Assembly: GCF_001746295.1 (NCBI RefSeq)
Contig: NZ_MJAH01000025.1
Span: forward strand, 1 to 64,000
Source of the DNA: Streptomyces sp. LUP47B
GTDB lineage: Bacteria > Actinomycetota > Actinomycetes > Streptomycetales > Streptomycetaceae
DNA: 64,000 nucleotides
Direction of reading: 5' to 3'
Under the pieces are notes generated by a model, which saw only the letters and a list, made by a program, of their open reading frames with translations, searched no databases and was not told the DNA's origin. This document shows positions 22,647 through 31,027 of this stretch, in pieces; the first letter of the stretch is position 1, and every line of letters begins with the position of its first letter. A program made the position numbers and the translations under genes.

Positions 22647-23572
22647 GCGACACCAAGAAGCACGTCAACAGCGAGCTCCCGGACCAGGACGCGCTTGCCG
22701 CGTTCGCTACCTCTGCCCTCGGCCCGGGACGCCGGCGCCGCCGCGCCCAGGCCGCCGACAGCGCCGCTCCCGCGTCCGGCGCTCCAGCCGTGGATGACGC
22801 GGCCCAGGATCCGGAGAAGGAGGCGGAGCAGGCTGCCCCGGACGCCGCCACCGAGGCGCCCACCACTCCGGTGGCCGCGGCCAAGGAGCCTGAGCCGGAT
22901 CCAGAACCGGCGGCCCGCCCCGAGCCGTCCGCGCCGGCACCAGCAGCCACGGTGCCCACGCCGACCCGGGCGCCCGACACCGAGCCGACAGCCTCACCTC
23001 GAGTCGAAGAGGCGGCGCCCGCCGCGCCCGGGCGTGAGGTCGACGTCCGGGCGGTATCGGTGCCCAGCACCCGCACCCCCGTACCCCCCGGCCTCCAGGG
23101 CGGACCCGTCGAAGTCCGGGTCCCCGCCCTCGGCCCGGCCGGCGTCCGCGCCACCCAGTGCACCGTCATGGTCAGCAACAGCGTCCGCGACCGGTTCGCC
23201 CACTACCAGCTGGCCAAGAAGATGGCGGGGGAGAAGGAGCCCTCCAACGCCCTGGTCGTGCGCCGCGCCTTCCTGTACTGCAAGCGCAAGGACCTGTTCG
23301 TCGCCCTCCTCACCGACGTGTACCAACAGAACAACGCCGTCGACGAAGAGGACTACGACGAAGACGGCATGCTCGGCGAGGTCGTCGACCGGCGTGTGGT
23401 GCGCGGCCGGCTCAAGGACTCCGGGCAGCAGTCGTTCAGGCCCTCGGAGCAGGAGCTGGTGACGTACGACGCCTACAGCCAGGCGTACGGCTTCCCGTCC
23501 CGCTCCGACTTCCTGGGAGCGGTCCTGGACGCCTTCCTGCCCCAACTGCCCGCAGCGGGCCGCCGGAAGTAG
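22643..23572 (+). CDS. ParB-like centromere-binding partner with C-terminal RHH-like fold
   Basis: GTG 22643 overlaps the parA stop. Residues 1-25 resemble the N-terminal ParA-interacting arm seen in partner proteins. Residues 25-165 form a long Pro/Ala/Glu linker. The C-terminal 140 residues start with a strand (QCTVMVSNSV) and helices (RDRFAHYQLAKKMAG), compatible with ribbon-helix-helix DNA binding. No classical ParB N-domain is present. It would bind the 12-bp array at 21.46 kb. Confidence 0.7.
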   Translation: MSDTKKHVNSELPDQDALAAFATSALGPGRRRRRAQAADSAAPASGAPAVDDAAQDPEKEAEQAAPDAATEAPTTPVAAAKEPEPDPEPAARPEPSAPAPAATVPTPTRAPDTEPTASPRVEEAAPAAPGREVDVRAVSVPSTRTPVPPGLQGGPVEVRVPALGPAGVRATQCTVMVSNSVRDRFAHYQLAKKMAGEKEPSNALVVRRAFLYCKRKDLFVALLTDVYQQNNAVDEEDYDEDGMLGEVVDRRVVRGRLKDSGQQSFRPSEQELVTYDAYSQAYGFPSRSDFLGAVLDAFLPQLPAAGRRK

Positions 23573-23584
23573 CGAACGGGACGC

Positions 23585-23627
23585 ACGGTCCCGCATTCCG
23601 TTTCACACGGGGTGCGGGACCGTTTTT
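23585..23627 (+). terminator. Terminator of the parAB operon
   Basis: An 11-bp perfect stem, ACGGTCCCGCA (23585-23595) and TGCGGGACCGT (23613-23623), followed by five T. Confidence 0.92.
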
Positions 23628-24223
23628 GCAGGTCACCCAACCTGTTTGACTGATATTCAAATGTCCCGGTTGCCGGGGTTTTGCCGTCACCCACACGAGT
23701 GATCTTCCCCCGGCCCCCTTCCCCTCGCATATATCCGGGCGTTGGGTGGAAATCGCTGCCAGCCCTGGGGACTGGTAGTCGCACGGCCGGGAGGCCGCGT
23801 GTGGTTCGCAGCCCACCGCGGCGCATCCCGGCCCACGCGCAACAGCCACCCCCCACACCCGGCCCCGCACCGCGACGCCAGTCCCCCCACCTGCCCGTAC
23901 AACCCGGCGGGAAAGAACCCTTCCCGCGTAAAGAGATCGGGGATTAGACTCCTGGTCTATCGACCGGGCGTGTGCCCGCGAGGTCTCAAAGGCCCTTCCC
24001 TCATCGGGGGGAGGGCTTTCCTCATGCCCCGGGCCCACACCCCACGGCCCGGCAACAAACACGACGACAGGCCGGACCATCACCCGGCCTCCACACCCCA
24101 AACACGGACCCGTCACTTCATGGTGTCCTGATGTCAACACACCGTCAGCCTCAGGCCAAACTGTCCAGAATAGGCCGCCAAAACCCAGCCATGCCTTACC
24201 CACGGACACACGGAGGTGCAACA
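23628..24223. other. Gene-free stretch holding the second small-RNA-like unit
   Basis: About 600 bases without a believable coding frame. AT-rich patches occur at 23645-23660 and 23728-23736. Apart from the unit at 23921-24020 no feature could be assigned. Confidence 0.5.
23921..24020 (+). ncRNA. Candidate small RNA, copy 2 (promoter, hairpin, terminator)
   Basis: TTCCCG (23921-23926), an 18-bp spacer and TAGACT (23945-23950), then after 14 nt the hairpin CGGGCGTGTGCCCG (23965-23978). A terminator hairpin AAAGGCCCTTCCC/GGGGAGGGCTTT follows (23988-24019), running into TTTCC. Layout and spacing are identical to the unit at 11877, with hairpins differing at one base. The predicted RNA is about 65 nt. 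Confidence 0.55.
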
Positions 24224-24715
24224 GTGGCAGTCCCGCACGCCGGACTGGCAGCTGGCGACAGCGGGATACGGGGCCCGGCCAGCACGCCGACATTGTCCGG
24301 GCTGACGAGGACCCTTCCCATCTGCCGGAGGAGCGGAGACGCCTCCATGTCCGCAGCAGAGCCGACCCATTCGGGCCCTGACCATGCCCTGATGGCCACA
24401 GTGACCCCGATCGTCCGTACGGCGGCCCGCCCCCCGCGCCGGGAGAAGCGCAGGGAGGCGCTACGCGTGCCGCAGCAGCCCACATCCGATCTCACCCCGC
24501 ACGAGAAACTCGCCGCGACCGTCGAGGACCTTTTCGCCAAACACGGCCGGTCACTCACGGACCAGGAGACCGCGGAGGACTTCCTGATCACCTTGCAGGC
24601 GGTGCGCATCATGCTGAGGGGTGCGCGCGAGCAGGGACTGGTGGGCGAGGAGGCGTACAAGGACCTGGACGTGATGCTGGAGGGCATGATGACCGCGCCC
24701 GGTCTGCTGGTGTGA
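24224..24715 (+). CDS. Hypothetical protein with helical C-terminus, 163 aa
   Basis: GTG 24224 has GGAGG exactly 7 nt upstream. ATG 24347 (122 aa) is an alternative. The N-terminal part is Pro/Ser-rich and probably disordered. The C-terminal 75 residues are helical (LAATVEDLFAKHGRSLTDQE, AVRIMLRGAREQGLVGEEAY). No motif identifies a function. Confidence 0.6.
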   Translation: MAVPHAGLAAGDSGIRGPASTPTLSGLTRTLPICRRSGDASMSAAEPTHSGPDHALMATVTPIVRTAARPPRREKRREALRVPQQPTSDLTPHEKLAATVEDLFAKHGRSLTDQETAEDFLITLQAVRIMLRGAREQGLVGEEAYKDLDVMLEGMMTAPGLLV

Positions 24716-24964
24716 CCAGCGGCGCGACCTGATTGTCCGAATACGCCTGGGGTTATCTGTTCTTCACAAACATGACGAAACCGTAACAGTGTTCACGTTG
24801 CGTTGATCATTTAACACAGCCCGTTCAACTCCCGTCACACCCATGCCAGGATGGGGCGTCCGGACACCCGGAATACGCAGTTTCCGGCCAACCCGGCGCG
24901 CGCCCCCACCCGCCACGGTGCCCCCACGCGCCCCCGGGCAGGCCATGGGGAAGGGGACACCCGC
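24716..24964. promoter_or_regulatory. AT-rich intergenic region
   Basis: The stretch 24725-24835 is among the most AT-rich of the window, with repeated GTTCA pentamers (in TGTTCTTCAC, TGTTCACGTTG, CGTTCAACT) and TTGATCATTTAACA. It probably holds the promoter of the 24965 gene. No exact boxes can be fixed. Confidence 0.4.
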
Positions 24965-25504
24965 ATGGGCCGAAACACCGCAGGCGACGCAGCAAGCGCC
25001 CTCCGTCTACTCAACAGCGAAGACCTGCGGGAGAACCCCGAACACGGCCCCCGAGAACGCCGCAGCACCAGCAGCACGCCCGGCACCCCCCTGAACGTCG
25101 GCATGGTCGACTACCTGGCCCGCACCGTCAGCGAGATCGTCGACCACGCCACCGCCGTCACCCCCGAACCGGCCCCGCTGCCCCGCCAGATCGGCGACCT
25201 GTACACCTGGTTTCTGGACCAGACCGCCGAAGCCGACGACGTGCAACGCCGCCGCCGCGACACCCTCATCGAAACCCACGCCCTGGAACACGCCATACGC
25301 CTCGGCGAAACCGAAGAGGTCTGCAAGCACCCCTGCCCCCGCTGCGGTTGCTGGGGCTTGGAATGGGACCACGGGGGTAACCGGGCGCTGTGCCTGAACC
25401 GCCGCTGCCGCACCCCAGACGGCAACGCCTCCACCTGGTCCCCGGCCCGGCTCGCCGGGCAGAAGGTCCGGCGTACGGAAATCTGGCGGCGCAACGCAAC
25501 CTGA
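24965..25504 (+). CDS. Hypothetical protein with C-terminal zinc site, 179 aa
   Basis: ATG 24965 follows GGGGACA. Residues 40-110 are helical (VDYLARTVSEIVDHATAV). A Cys cluster (CKHPCPRCGCWGL, then ALCLNRRC) forms a probable zinc-binding module near residues 120-150. A basic tail follows (GQKVRRTEIWRR). Its make-up suggests a small nucleic-acid-binding protein. Confidence 0.65.
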   Translation: MGRNTAGDAASALRLLNSEDLRENPEHGPRERRSTSSTPGTPLNVGMVDYLARTVSEIVDHATAVTPEPAPLPRQIGDLYTWFLDQTAEADDVQRRRRDTLIETHALEHAIRLGETEEVCKHPCPRCGCWGLEWDHGGNRALCLNRRCRTPDGNASTWSPARLAGQKVRRTEIWRRNAT

Positions 25505-25635
25505 CCCCCGTCTCGGCGGTCTACCTGACACGACCTACTGCACACACAACGTTCACATCCGGATCCCTTCGGGGGTCCACCCGTTACGGCCGCCGGAGCT
25601 GCGAACTGTGGTCGCCGTCCAGGGGAGGCCGCACG

Positions 25636-25902
25636 ATGGCCGCAACGCACTACAGCCCGCTCCCGTACACGCCGGGGATTGAGGACCCGGTCAGCTACAA
25701 AGAGGCCTCCGCCCTGCTCGCCCGCACCGGTCACCCGGCGTCGAAGGAGACCGTGGCCCGCTGGGTCCGCGAGGCCAACGCGGGTGAGGAGACCGTCCCG
25801 GTGGTGAAGGCCGGCCGCACCGACTACGTGTCCTGGACGGCGGTCCTCGAGCTGCACCGTGACCGGACCGCGGTGAAGCTGAGAGCCTCCTCCAACTGGT
25901 AG
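25636..25902 (+). CDS. Excisionase/MerR-like DNA-binding protein, 88 aa
   Basis: GGGGAGG lies before ATG 25636. Residues 20-60 form a winged-helix pattern (VSYKEASALLARTGHPASKE, then TVARWVREAN), followed by VVKAGRTDYVSWTAV as a beta wing, typical of HTH_17/excisionase proteins. It may be a recombination directionality factor or a local regulator. It ends an operon closed by a terminator at 25947. Confidence 0.7.
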   Translation: MAATHYSPLPYTPGIEDPVSYKEASALLARTGHPASKETVARWVREANAGEETVPVVKAGRTDYVSWTAVLELHRDRTAVKLRASSNW

Positions 25903-25946
25903 GCCGGTCGCCCGGCCCCGCCCGGACTCCTCTGCCCTGAAGCCCC

Positions 25947-25986
25947 ACCCCCGTTGCCGTTAGGAATCAGCGGCCCGGGGGTTTTC
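25947..25986 (+). terminator. Terminator
   Basis: CCCCCG and GCCG pair with CGGC and CGGGGG across an 11-nt loop, followed by TTTTC. It separates the 25636 gene from the promoter block at 26009. Confidence 0.8.
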
Positions 25987-26008
25987 TCATGCCCACCCAC
26001 GCACACCA

Positions 26009-26037
26009 TTGCTATGCCATGGGCTATGGGTTACGGT
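26009..26037 (+). promoter_or_regulatory. Shared 29-bp promoter/operator block, site 1
   Basis: TTGCTA (-35-like), CCATGGGCTATGG (imperfect inverted repeat CCAT-N5-ATGG in the spacer) and TACGGT (-10-like). It lies 70 bp upstream of the operon starting at 26107. Confidence 0.75.
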
Positions 26038-26106
26038 AGTCGTATCGCAAGGCCAGCAACCCCATCGGGGCGCTGACCTCGACTTCTCACCTCACCGGAG
26101 CCACCC

Positions 26107-26466
26107 ATGGCCGTGATGACGCACGCCCGCACCCAGGCCACCACCGCCGACTACACCCAGCTCAGCCCCACCGCGCAGGCCGTCATCGACAAGGCCATGA
26201 CCGACGCCGACAACGCCACCGACACCCGCACATACACGGCCTCCATGGAGTTCGTGGCCATCGCCGCCGGCATTCCGCTCCCCGCCTCCCGCGACCTCGC
26301 CGTCTGCTCCTGCCTCACCGACGCAGGCGGCTGCGGATGCGGTGCCATCTTCGACACCGCCCTCCCCGGCCTGGTCGTCACCGCCCCCAACGACCCGGAC
26401 TGCAACCTCAGCCGCCTCCAGTGCTCGGGATGCGGCCACGACCATCCCCGCCGCATCGCCGACTGA
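26107..26466 (+). CDS. Cys-rich 119-aa protein opening an accessory operon
   Basis: First gene of the 26107-30690 operon. The N-terminus is helical. The C-terminal 55 residues carry seven Cys and two His (CSCLTDAGGCGCG and QCSGCGHDH), a likely zinc-binding domain. Function unknown. Confidence 0.65.
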   Translation: MAVMTHARTQATTADYTQLSPTAQAVIDKAMTDADNATDTRTYTASMEFVAIAAGIPLPASRDLAVCSCLTDAGGCGCGAIFDTALPGLVVTAPNDPDCNLSRLQCSGCGHDHPRRIAD

Positions 26467-26542
26467 CGCACCCACAGACCTCCCGGCGGCGCGTGAAGCC
26501 CACACCGCGCCGCCGGGTGAACAACCACCAGGGGAGACCCGC

Positions 26543-26947
26543 ATGCCGAACACCGCCGCGATCCTGCGCAGAGCAGCCCGCCTCATCACCAACCAAGGAC
26601 TCCACACCGGGGAACAGTTCGCCGGCATCTACACCGGCCTCGACATCTGCGCCGCCGTCTACATCGCCGCCGAGAGCGAGTTCCCCACCGAGTTCTTCAA
26701 CGACGAGGCCACCTCCATCGCAACGATCGAGGCCAGCCCCACCGCCATGGCCGCCATCAAGGCCATCTCGGACGCCCTCGACTCCCCGGTGTGCGAGACC
26801 GCCGACCATCCCGACTACATCGAGCACGTCTCGAACTGGGCCAGCACCCGCGGACCGGGCGAGGAGAACCCGCCGACCGCGAACGAAGTCGTCGGACGCG
26901 TCCTGCGCACCGCCGACAAGGCCGACGCCCACCCCAACGCCGCCTGA
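26543..26947 (+). CDS. Hypothetical helical protein, 134 aa
   Basis: GGGGAGA precedes ATG 26543. The sequence is acidic and helical (ILRRAARLITNQGLHTGEQF start) with a single CETADHP segment. It resembles small Streptomyces-element proteins with no assigned role. Confidence 0.65.
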   Translation: MPNTAAILRRAARLITNQGLHTGEQFAGIYTGLDICAAVYIAAESEFPTEFFNDEATSIATIEASPTAMAAIKAISDALDSPVCETADHPDYIEHVSNWASTRGPGEENPPTANEVVGRVLRTADKADAHPNAA

Positions 26948-26973
26948 CACCCCCACCCCGGAGACCACCCGCC

Positions 26974-27231
26974 ATGAGCATCACCAGCCCCGAGACGACG
27001 ACCACCAGCCCCGACGACAACCCGTCCTACCGGGACGGCCGCATCGACGGCGAACTCGCCGCCATCACCCGCCTGTCCTCCCGCCGCGCCCACGCCCGCG
27101 CCTCCATGGCCGCCCAGTACGACCAGGCCTACGCCGACGGCTACATGGACGGCTTCCTCGACCAGACCGCCGCCAACGCCGCCCACCGCCTCAAGGCGCT
27201 CCTCGCAACCAGCCGGAAGGACCCCCAGTGA
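26974..27231 (+). CDS. Hypothetical 85-aa protein
   Basis: CCGGAGA precedes ATG 26974. A Thr/Ser-rich start leads to YRDGRIDGELAAITRLSSRR and YADGYMDGFLDQ, two short D-G-x-x-D-G repeats that could be a repeated helical or ion-binding motif. Its stop overlaps the metalloprotease GTG (GTGA). Confidence 0.65.
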   Translation: MSITSPETTTTSPDDNPSYRDGRIDGELAAITRLSSRRAHARASMAAQYDQAYADGYMDGFLDQTAANAAHRLKALLATSRKDPQ

Positions 27232-27890
27232 AAACCCGCATAGCCCAGGCCGCCTTCGCCCTGACCCTCACCGCGGCCGCCGTCATCGCCGCCCCCCACC
27301 AGGCCCACGCCGCCACCGGCCCGGTCGTCTCCGGCACCGGCTGGAAGCTCCAGGCACCCCGCATCACCCACATCGACACGCAACCCCTGACGATCGCGTT
27401 CCACGACACAACCAGCCGCACCCGGCTCACCCCCTACGTGAAGAACGTCGCCGCGGAACTCACCTCGTACGGCATCCCGGTCACCGTCTCCAACCGCATC
27501 GTGCCCACCGCCGTCGGCAAGTGCCCGCCCAGACACACCATCAGCTACCGGTGGATCAGCAAGCCCAACCCCGACAGGCCCAACCAGTCCTTCACCGGCA
27601 CCTGCTCCCTCAAGGCCGCCACCTACAGCGCCTACGTCTACATCAACAGCGACTACTGGGCGCCCGGCCGCCGCTTCCACGAGTGGCAGCGCATGAACGT
27701 GATCTGGCACGAAAGCGGCCACGCCGTCGGACTCGCCCACCCGACCACGTGCCCCCGCGACAAGGCCGGCCTCCAGCCCCTCATGTGCGGCAACCCCTAC
27801 AAGGACCTCCGCGACCGCCGCTTCTCGTCGCAGGACGTGACCGGTCTGCGCCGCCTGGTCCTCAACCGCGCCTACTACCCGCCGGCATGA
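27228..27890 (+). CDS. Secreted metzincin-type zinc protease
   Basis: 220 aa with a Sec signal peptide (basic start, hydrophobic core to about 22, cleavage near AHA at 28). The mature part has the zinc motif HESGHAVGLAH at 161-171 and a Met-turn candidate (LQPLMCGN, Met186), which together define metzincins. Four Cys in the mature part could form disulphides. It is small for the family and lacks extra domains. It sits in an operon of otherwise cytoplasmic small proteins and could act on host surface or extracellular proteins. The GTG start overlaps the preceding stop. Confidence 0.8.
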   Translation: MKTRIAQAAFALTLTAAAVIAAPHQAHAATGPVVSGTGWKLQAPRITHIDTQPLTIAFHDTTSRTRLTPYVKNVAAELTSYGIPVTVSNRIVPTAVGKCPPRHTISYRWISKPNPDRPNQSFTGTCSLKAATYSAYVYINSDYWAPGRRFHEWQRMNVIWHESGHAVGLAHPTTCPRDKAGLQPLMCGNPYKDLRDRRFSSQDVTGLRRLVLNRAYYPPA

Positions 27891-28018
27891 CCTGGCCCGA
27901 CGCCATCGCCCTCGCCATCGGCGTCACCACCCTCTACCTCCTCACCCGACACCAGCACCGGAGCACCACCCACCAGCACGACACAACACCGCAGCAGCAG
28001 GACGGAGAACGACCATGA
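27887..28018 (+). CDS. Membrane microprotein, 43 aa
   Basis: ATG 27887 overlaps the protease stop (ATGA) and its own stop overlaps the next ATG. One hydrophobic segment (IALAIGVTTLYLLT) is followed by a His/Gln-rich tail. It is coupled on both sides and may assist the protease or the following gene. Confidence 0.6.
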   Translation: MTWPDAIALAIGVTTLYLLTRHQHRSTTHQHDTTPQQQDGERP

Positions 28019-28779
28019 GCAGGACACGCACCGCCGCCAAAACCGCCGACACCACCCCCAGCACCCCGGCGAAGAAGACGGCCGCCGCGCGCAAGACCAC
28101 CACGTCCGCCTCCCGTCCCGCCGCCCGCAAGCGCACCACCCGCAAGCCCGCCAACAACCGTCCCAAGCTGTCCCTGGTCAAGCCCCGCCCCGAACTCCCC
28201 ACCCGCGACCTGCCCTTCATGACCGACACCCAGGGCTACGCCACCCTCGCCGCCCTCATGGTCGGCATCACCACCGTCCACATCCGCGACTGGCGCGACC
28301 ACCGTGACGGCACCTGCACCCGGAAGCTTCGCGACGGCAGCACCCTCCACTACAACTTCGACACCCGCACTCTCACCTGGCAGGCCGTCTGCCGCATGGG
28401 CGCCGTCCACCAGTACCGGCTCGCCACCCGCTCCGGAGCCTGCGCCGCCCGCCTCCACGCCGACGCCTGCACCGAGCTCCACGCAGACCTCGCCACCATC
28501 CCTGCCCTCACCGCGGACGAACTCGCCGACCTCGGCCTCCTCCACACCCCCACCTGGGCGCAGAACGTCCCCGGCGACGACCCGATCACCGAGACCATCC
28601 CCGTCCCCATCCCAACCCCGGACCCGGAACCGCGCGTCCTGGCCGACACCCTCGCCCACTCCGACACCGGCACCGCCGAAACCCAGCCCATGTCCAAGGA
28701 CGCCATCGCCGAAGGCCTCGCCGCCCGCGCCGCAGCCGCCGACACCGAGACCGCGATGGAGCACCCCGACCATGCCTGA
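28015..28779 (+). CDS. Protein with histone-H1-like basic tail, 254 aa
   Basis: Residues 1-60 are Lys/Arg/Ala/Thr-rich (AAARKTTTSASRPAARKRTT), like nucleoid-associated tails. Residues 65-165 form a folded domain (HIRDWRDHRDGTCTRKLRDG, YNFDTRTLTWQAVCRM). The C-terminus is acidic and Pro/Thr-rich. It probably binds DNA non-specifically. The fold of the central domain is not recognised. Confidence 0.6.
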   Translation: MSRTRTAAKTADTTPSTPAKKTAAARKTTTSASRPAARKRTTRKPANNRPKLSLVKPRPELPTRDLPFMTDTQGYATLAALMVGITTVHIRDWRDHRDGTCTRKLRDGSTLHYNFDTRTLTWQAVCRMGAVHQYRLATRSGACAARLHADACTELHADLATIPALTADELADLGLLHTPTWAQNVPGDDPITETIPVPIPTPDPEPRVLADTLAHSDTGTAETQPMSKDAIAEGLAARAAAADTETAMEHPDHA

Positions 28780-28996
28780 GCACACGCCCGGGTACGTCGC
28801 CGCCCTCGCCGCCCAACTCCGCGGCGCCGAGGACGAACTCCAGGAACTCCGCGGCTTCAAGACCGCCGTCACCAACTTCCTCCGCAACCCCGCCATCGCC
28901 CTCGACATCCGCCAGAACCTCGCCCGAGACCTCAACCTCCAGAACCTCGCCCAAGCCCTCAACCTCCCCCAACCCGCCCCGGAGAAGACACCGTGA
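28772..28996 (+). CDS. Short coiled-coil protein, 74 aa
   Basis: ATG 28772 overlaps the preceding gene by 8 bases. The sequence is mostly helix (LAAQLRGAEDELQELRGFK), then Asn/Leu-rich repeats (DLNLQNLAQALNL). It is coupled to the following nuclease gene (GTGA). Confidence 0.6.
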   Translation: MPEHTPGYVAALAAQLRGAEDELQELRGFKTAVTNFLRNPAIALDIRQNLARDLNLQNLAQALNLPQPAPEKTP

Positions 28997-29364
28997 ACCG
29001 ATCCAAGGCCAAAGGCACCAGCGCCGAAACAGCCGTCGTCCGCTTCCTCCGCACCATCGGCTTCATACAAGCCGAACGCCGCACCCTCAACGGCATCCTC
29101 GACCGCGGCGACATCACCGGCATCCCCGGCGTCGTCATCGAGGTCAAGAACTGCGCCCGGCAGGAACTCGCCGCCTGGGTCGCCGAAGCCGAACGCGAAC
29201 GGGACAACGACCGAGCCAGCCTCGGCGTCGTCTGGCACAAGCGACGCGGCAAGACCGACCCCGCCGACTGGTTCGTCACCATGAGCGGCGCCCAGTTCGC
29301 CAGCCTCCTCCGCGAACAGCAGGGCCTGCCCGCACTGCCGGACACCGACGACGAAGCCGCGTGA
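28993..29364 (+). CDS. Holliday-junction-resolvase-like PD-(D/E)xK nuclease
   Basis: 123 aa. The pattern GTSAETAVVRFLRTIGF (conserved Glu), DRGDITGIPG (Asp) and VVIEVKNC (E-x-K) matches archaeal-Hjc/phage-type resolvase-like nucleases. Such enzymes cut branched DNA during recombination or packaging. GTG 28993 overlaps the upstream stop. It is one of two PD-(D/E)xK-type proteins in the window besides the NERD protein. Confidence 0.75.
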   Translation: MNRSKAKGTSAETAVVRFLRTIGFIQAERRTLNGILDRGDITGIPGVVIEVKNCARQELAAWVAEAERERDNDRASLGVVWHKRRGKTDPADWFVTMSGAQFASLLREQQGLPALPDTDDEAA

Positions 29365-29413
29365 CAGACCACACCACCACCCCGCCCAAGCCGACCCTCC
29401 CCGGAGCCCCCGA

Positions 29414-29881
29414 ATGACCACCGCCACCCGCCACGCCATAACGGCTGCCGCGCCCGTAGACGACTGGGCCCGGTACGGATCCTGCCGCCAAACCGACCCC
29501 GAGATCTTCTTCCCGGTCGGCACATCCGGCCCCGCCCTGAAGCAGACCGAACAGGCCAAGGAGATCTGCACCCGGTGCCCGGTCCGCCAGGAATGTTTGT
29601 CGTGGGCGTTGGAGAGCGGCCAGGAGATCGGCGTGTGGGGCGGGTTGTCGGAGTGGGAGCGCGGCGAGTTGTCGGGGCGGGAGCGGCAGTACCGGACGTC
29701 GTCGGATGACCGGCCGGCCTGGCAGGTGATCGTGGATACGCGGCTTGACGAGTATCGGGAGTTGGAGGCGGCTGGGTTGTCGGCGTGGGAGATCGGTCAG
29801 CGGATGCGGACGAACGCGCACACCATCAACCGGGTCCGTGAGGCACTGGCGACGGAGAAGAAGCAGGCGGTGTCGGCATGA
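29414..29881 (+). CDS. WhiB-family iron-sulphur regulator
   Basis: 155 aa. Cys24, Cys52, Cys55 and Cys61 (ICTRCPVRQEC) ligate a 4Fe-4S cluster, and GVWGG lies at 73-77. Beyond the normal Wbl length a helix-turn-helix-like C-terminus follows (LEAAGLSAWEIGQRMRTNAH). Wbl proteins bind the main sigma factor and alter promoter choice, and phage copies can reprogramme host development genes. It overlaps the next gene (ATGA). Confidence 0.9.
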   Translation: MTTATRHAITAAAPVDDWARYGSCRQTDPEIFFPVGTSGPALKQTEQAKEICTRCPVRQECLSWALESGQEIGVWGGLSEWERGELSGRERQYRTSSDDRPAWQVIVDTRLDEYRELEAAGLSAWEIGQRMRTNAHTINRVREALATEKKQAVSA

Positions 29882-30690
29882 GCGCCCTGAGTGTGGAGCA
29901 GCGTGGCGACCTCATCGAGCGGATGCTTCCCGAAGCCGCGAACCTGGCCGTCCTGGTCCACGGCGACGGCGGCCCCGAGGACATCGCTGCGGTCCTGGAA
30001 CGGCTGGACGACACGGAGAAGAACGCCCTCATCGTCGTCCTGGCCGGGATGGTCGACCCGGACCAGTCCGTGGGCAAGGGCCTGTCCTGGACCGCGGTGA
30101 CGAAGAACGGTGCTCTGCCGATGCCGGCGTGGCTGGAGCAGAAGCCGCTGCGCGAGCACGCTCCGGAGGCTGCGGAGGAGCTGGAGGAGGACTTCGTGGA
30201 CTGGGCTGCCGTGGCCAAGTTCGTGAAGGGCTTCCGGGTGGAGATGACGGATGCGGACTTCCTGGCCGCTGTGCAGCGGTGCGTTGCTGCTGGGATGGCT
30301 TTGAGCGATGTGGATGAGCTGCGTCGTTGGCCGGCGAAGACCGCGGAGAACTGGGTGAACCGGCTGCGGAAGCGGTACCAGCGTGCGGGCCGGGAGTTCC
30401 CGAGTCTGGCTCCGCCGGTGACGGCTCGGGAGTTCACGGAGGAGGAGGTCATCGAGATCCGTACGCGGTCTGCGGGCGGTGCGACGGACCTGGAGATTGC
30501 GATGTCGTTCGACTGCAAGCGGGATCTGGTGGCGGCGATCTGCCGTGGGCGCCGGTATCCGCACTTTGGTGGGCCGGTGCGTGAGGGGCGGGGTGCGAGG
30601 GGGTTGCAGGCGTCGCGGGACTTCATGTGTGGGCATGGGTCTGGTTCGCAGTTGGGGGTGAAGCGGCATCGGTTGAGTACGGCGGCGTGA
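29878..30690 (+). CDS. Hypothetical protein with C-terminal HTH-like segment, 270 aa
   Basis: Acidic, helical N-terminal half (ERLDDTEKNALIVVLAGMVD). Then a motif typical of wHTH-like proteins (FTEEEVIEIRTRSAGGATDL, followed by EIAMSFDCKRDLVAAICRGR, where the second helix would contact DNA). The end is basic with FMCGHGSGSQLGVKRHR. It is coupled to the WhiB gene and possibly acts with it. Last gene of the operon. Confidence 0.6.
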   Translation: MSALSVEQRGDLIERMLPEAANLAVLVHGDGGPEDIAAVLERLDDTEKNALIVVLAGMVDPDQSVGKGLSWTAVTKNGALPMPAWLEQKPLREHAPEAAEELEEDFVDWAAVAKFVKGFRVEMTDADFLAAVQRCVAAGMALSDVDELRRWPAKTAENWVNRLRKRYQRAGREFPSLAPPVTAREFTEEEVIEIRTRSAGGATDLEIAMSFDCKRDLVAAICRGRRYPHFGGPVREGRGARGLQASRDFMCGHGSGSQLGVKRHRLSTAA

Positions 30691-30707
30691 CGTCGCGCGC
30701 GCATCAA

Positions 30708-30740
30708 GGGGTCTGGCCTTCGGGTTGGGCCCCTTTTCGT
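30708..30740 (+). terminator. Terminator before promoter site 2
   Basis: AAGGGG..GGCC-TTCG-GGTTGGGCCCCTT gives an imperfect stem followed by TTTTC. Confidence 0.7.
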
Positions 30741-30759
30741 ATGCCGTGCCGCCGCACCA

Positions 30760-30788
30760 TTGCTATGCCATGGGATATGGGTTATGTT
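30760..30788 (+). promoter_or_regulatory. Shared 29-bp promoter/operator block, site 2
   Basis: TTGCTA, CCATGGGATATGG and TATGTT in the same register as site 1. The -10-like box ends 36 bp before ATG 30824. Confidence 0.78.
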
Positions 30789-30823
30789 GGCAGTACCGCA
30801 CCACACCACCCCCGGGGGAACCC

Positions 30824-31012
30824 ATGACCGAGCTGCGCCTACTCGACGCCGACGGCTACACCGTCCCGGGCAGCATCCGCACCACCACCCCGGACACCGA
30901 CGCCGCGGTCCGCGCCGACCTCAAGCAGCTCGCCGCCGAACACGCCGCCCAGTGGGCCGACTTCGGCTACCGGGCCGCCGACTACCGCGTTCTCAACGAC
31001 CCGCCCGCCTGA
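30824..31012 (+). CDS. Hypothetical 62-aa protein
   Basis: GGGGGAA precedes ATG 30824. A beta-like start (TELRLLDADGYTVPGS) and a helical end (LKQLAAEHAAQWADFGYRAA). It opens the 30.8-37.5 kb operon. Function unknown. Confidence 0.6.
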   Translation: MTELRLLDADGYTVPGSIRTTTPDTDAAVRADLKQLAAEHAAQWADFGYRAADYRVLNDPPA

Positions 31013-31027
31013 GTACTGGAGAACTGC

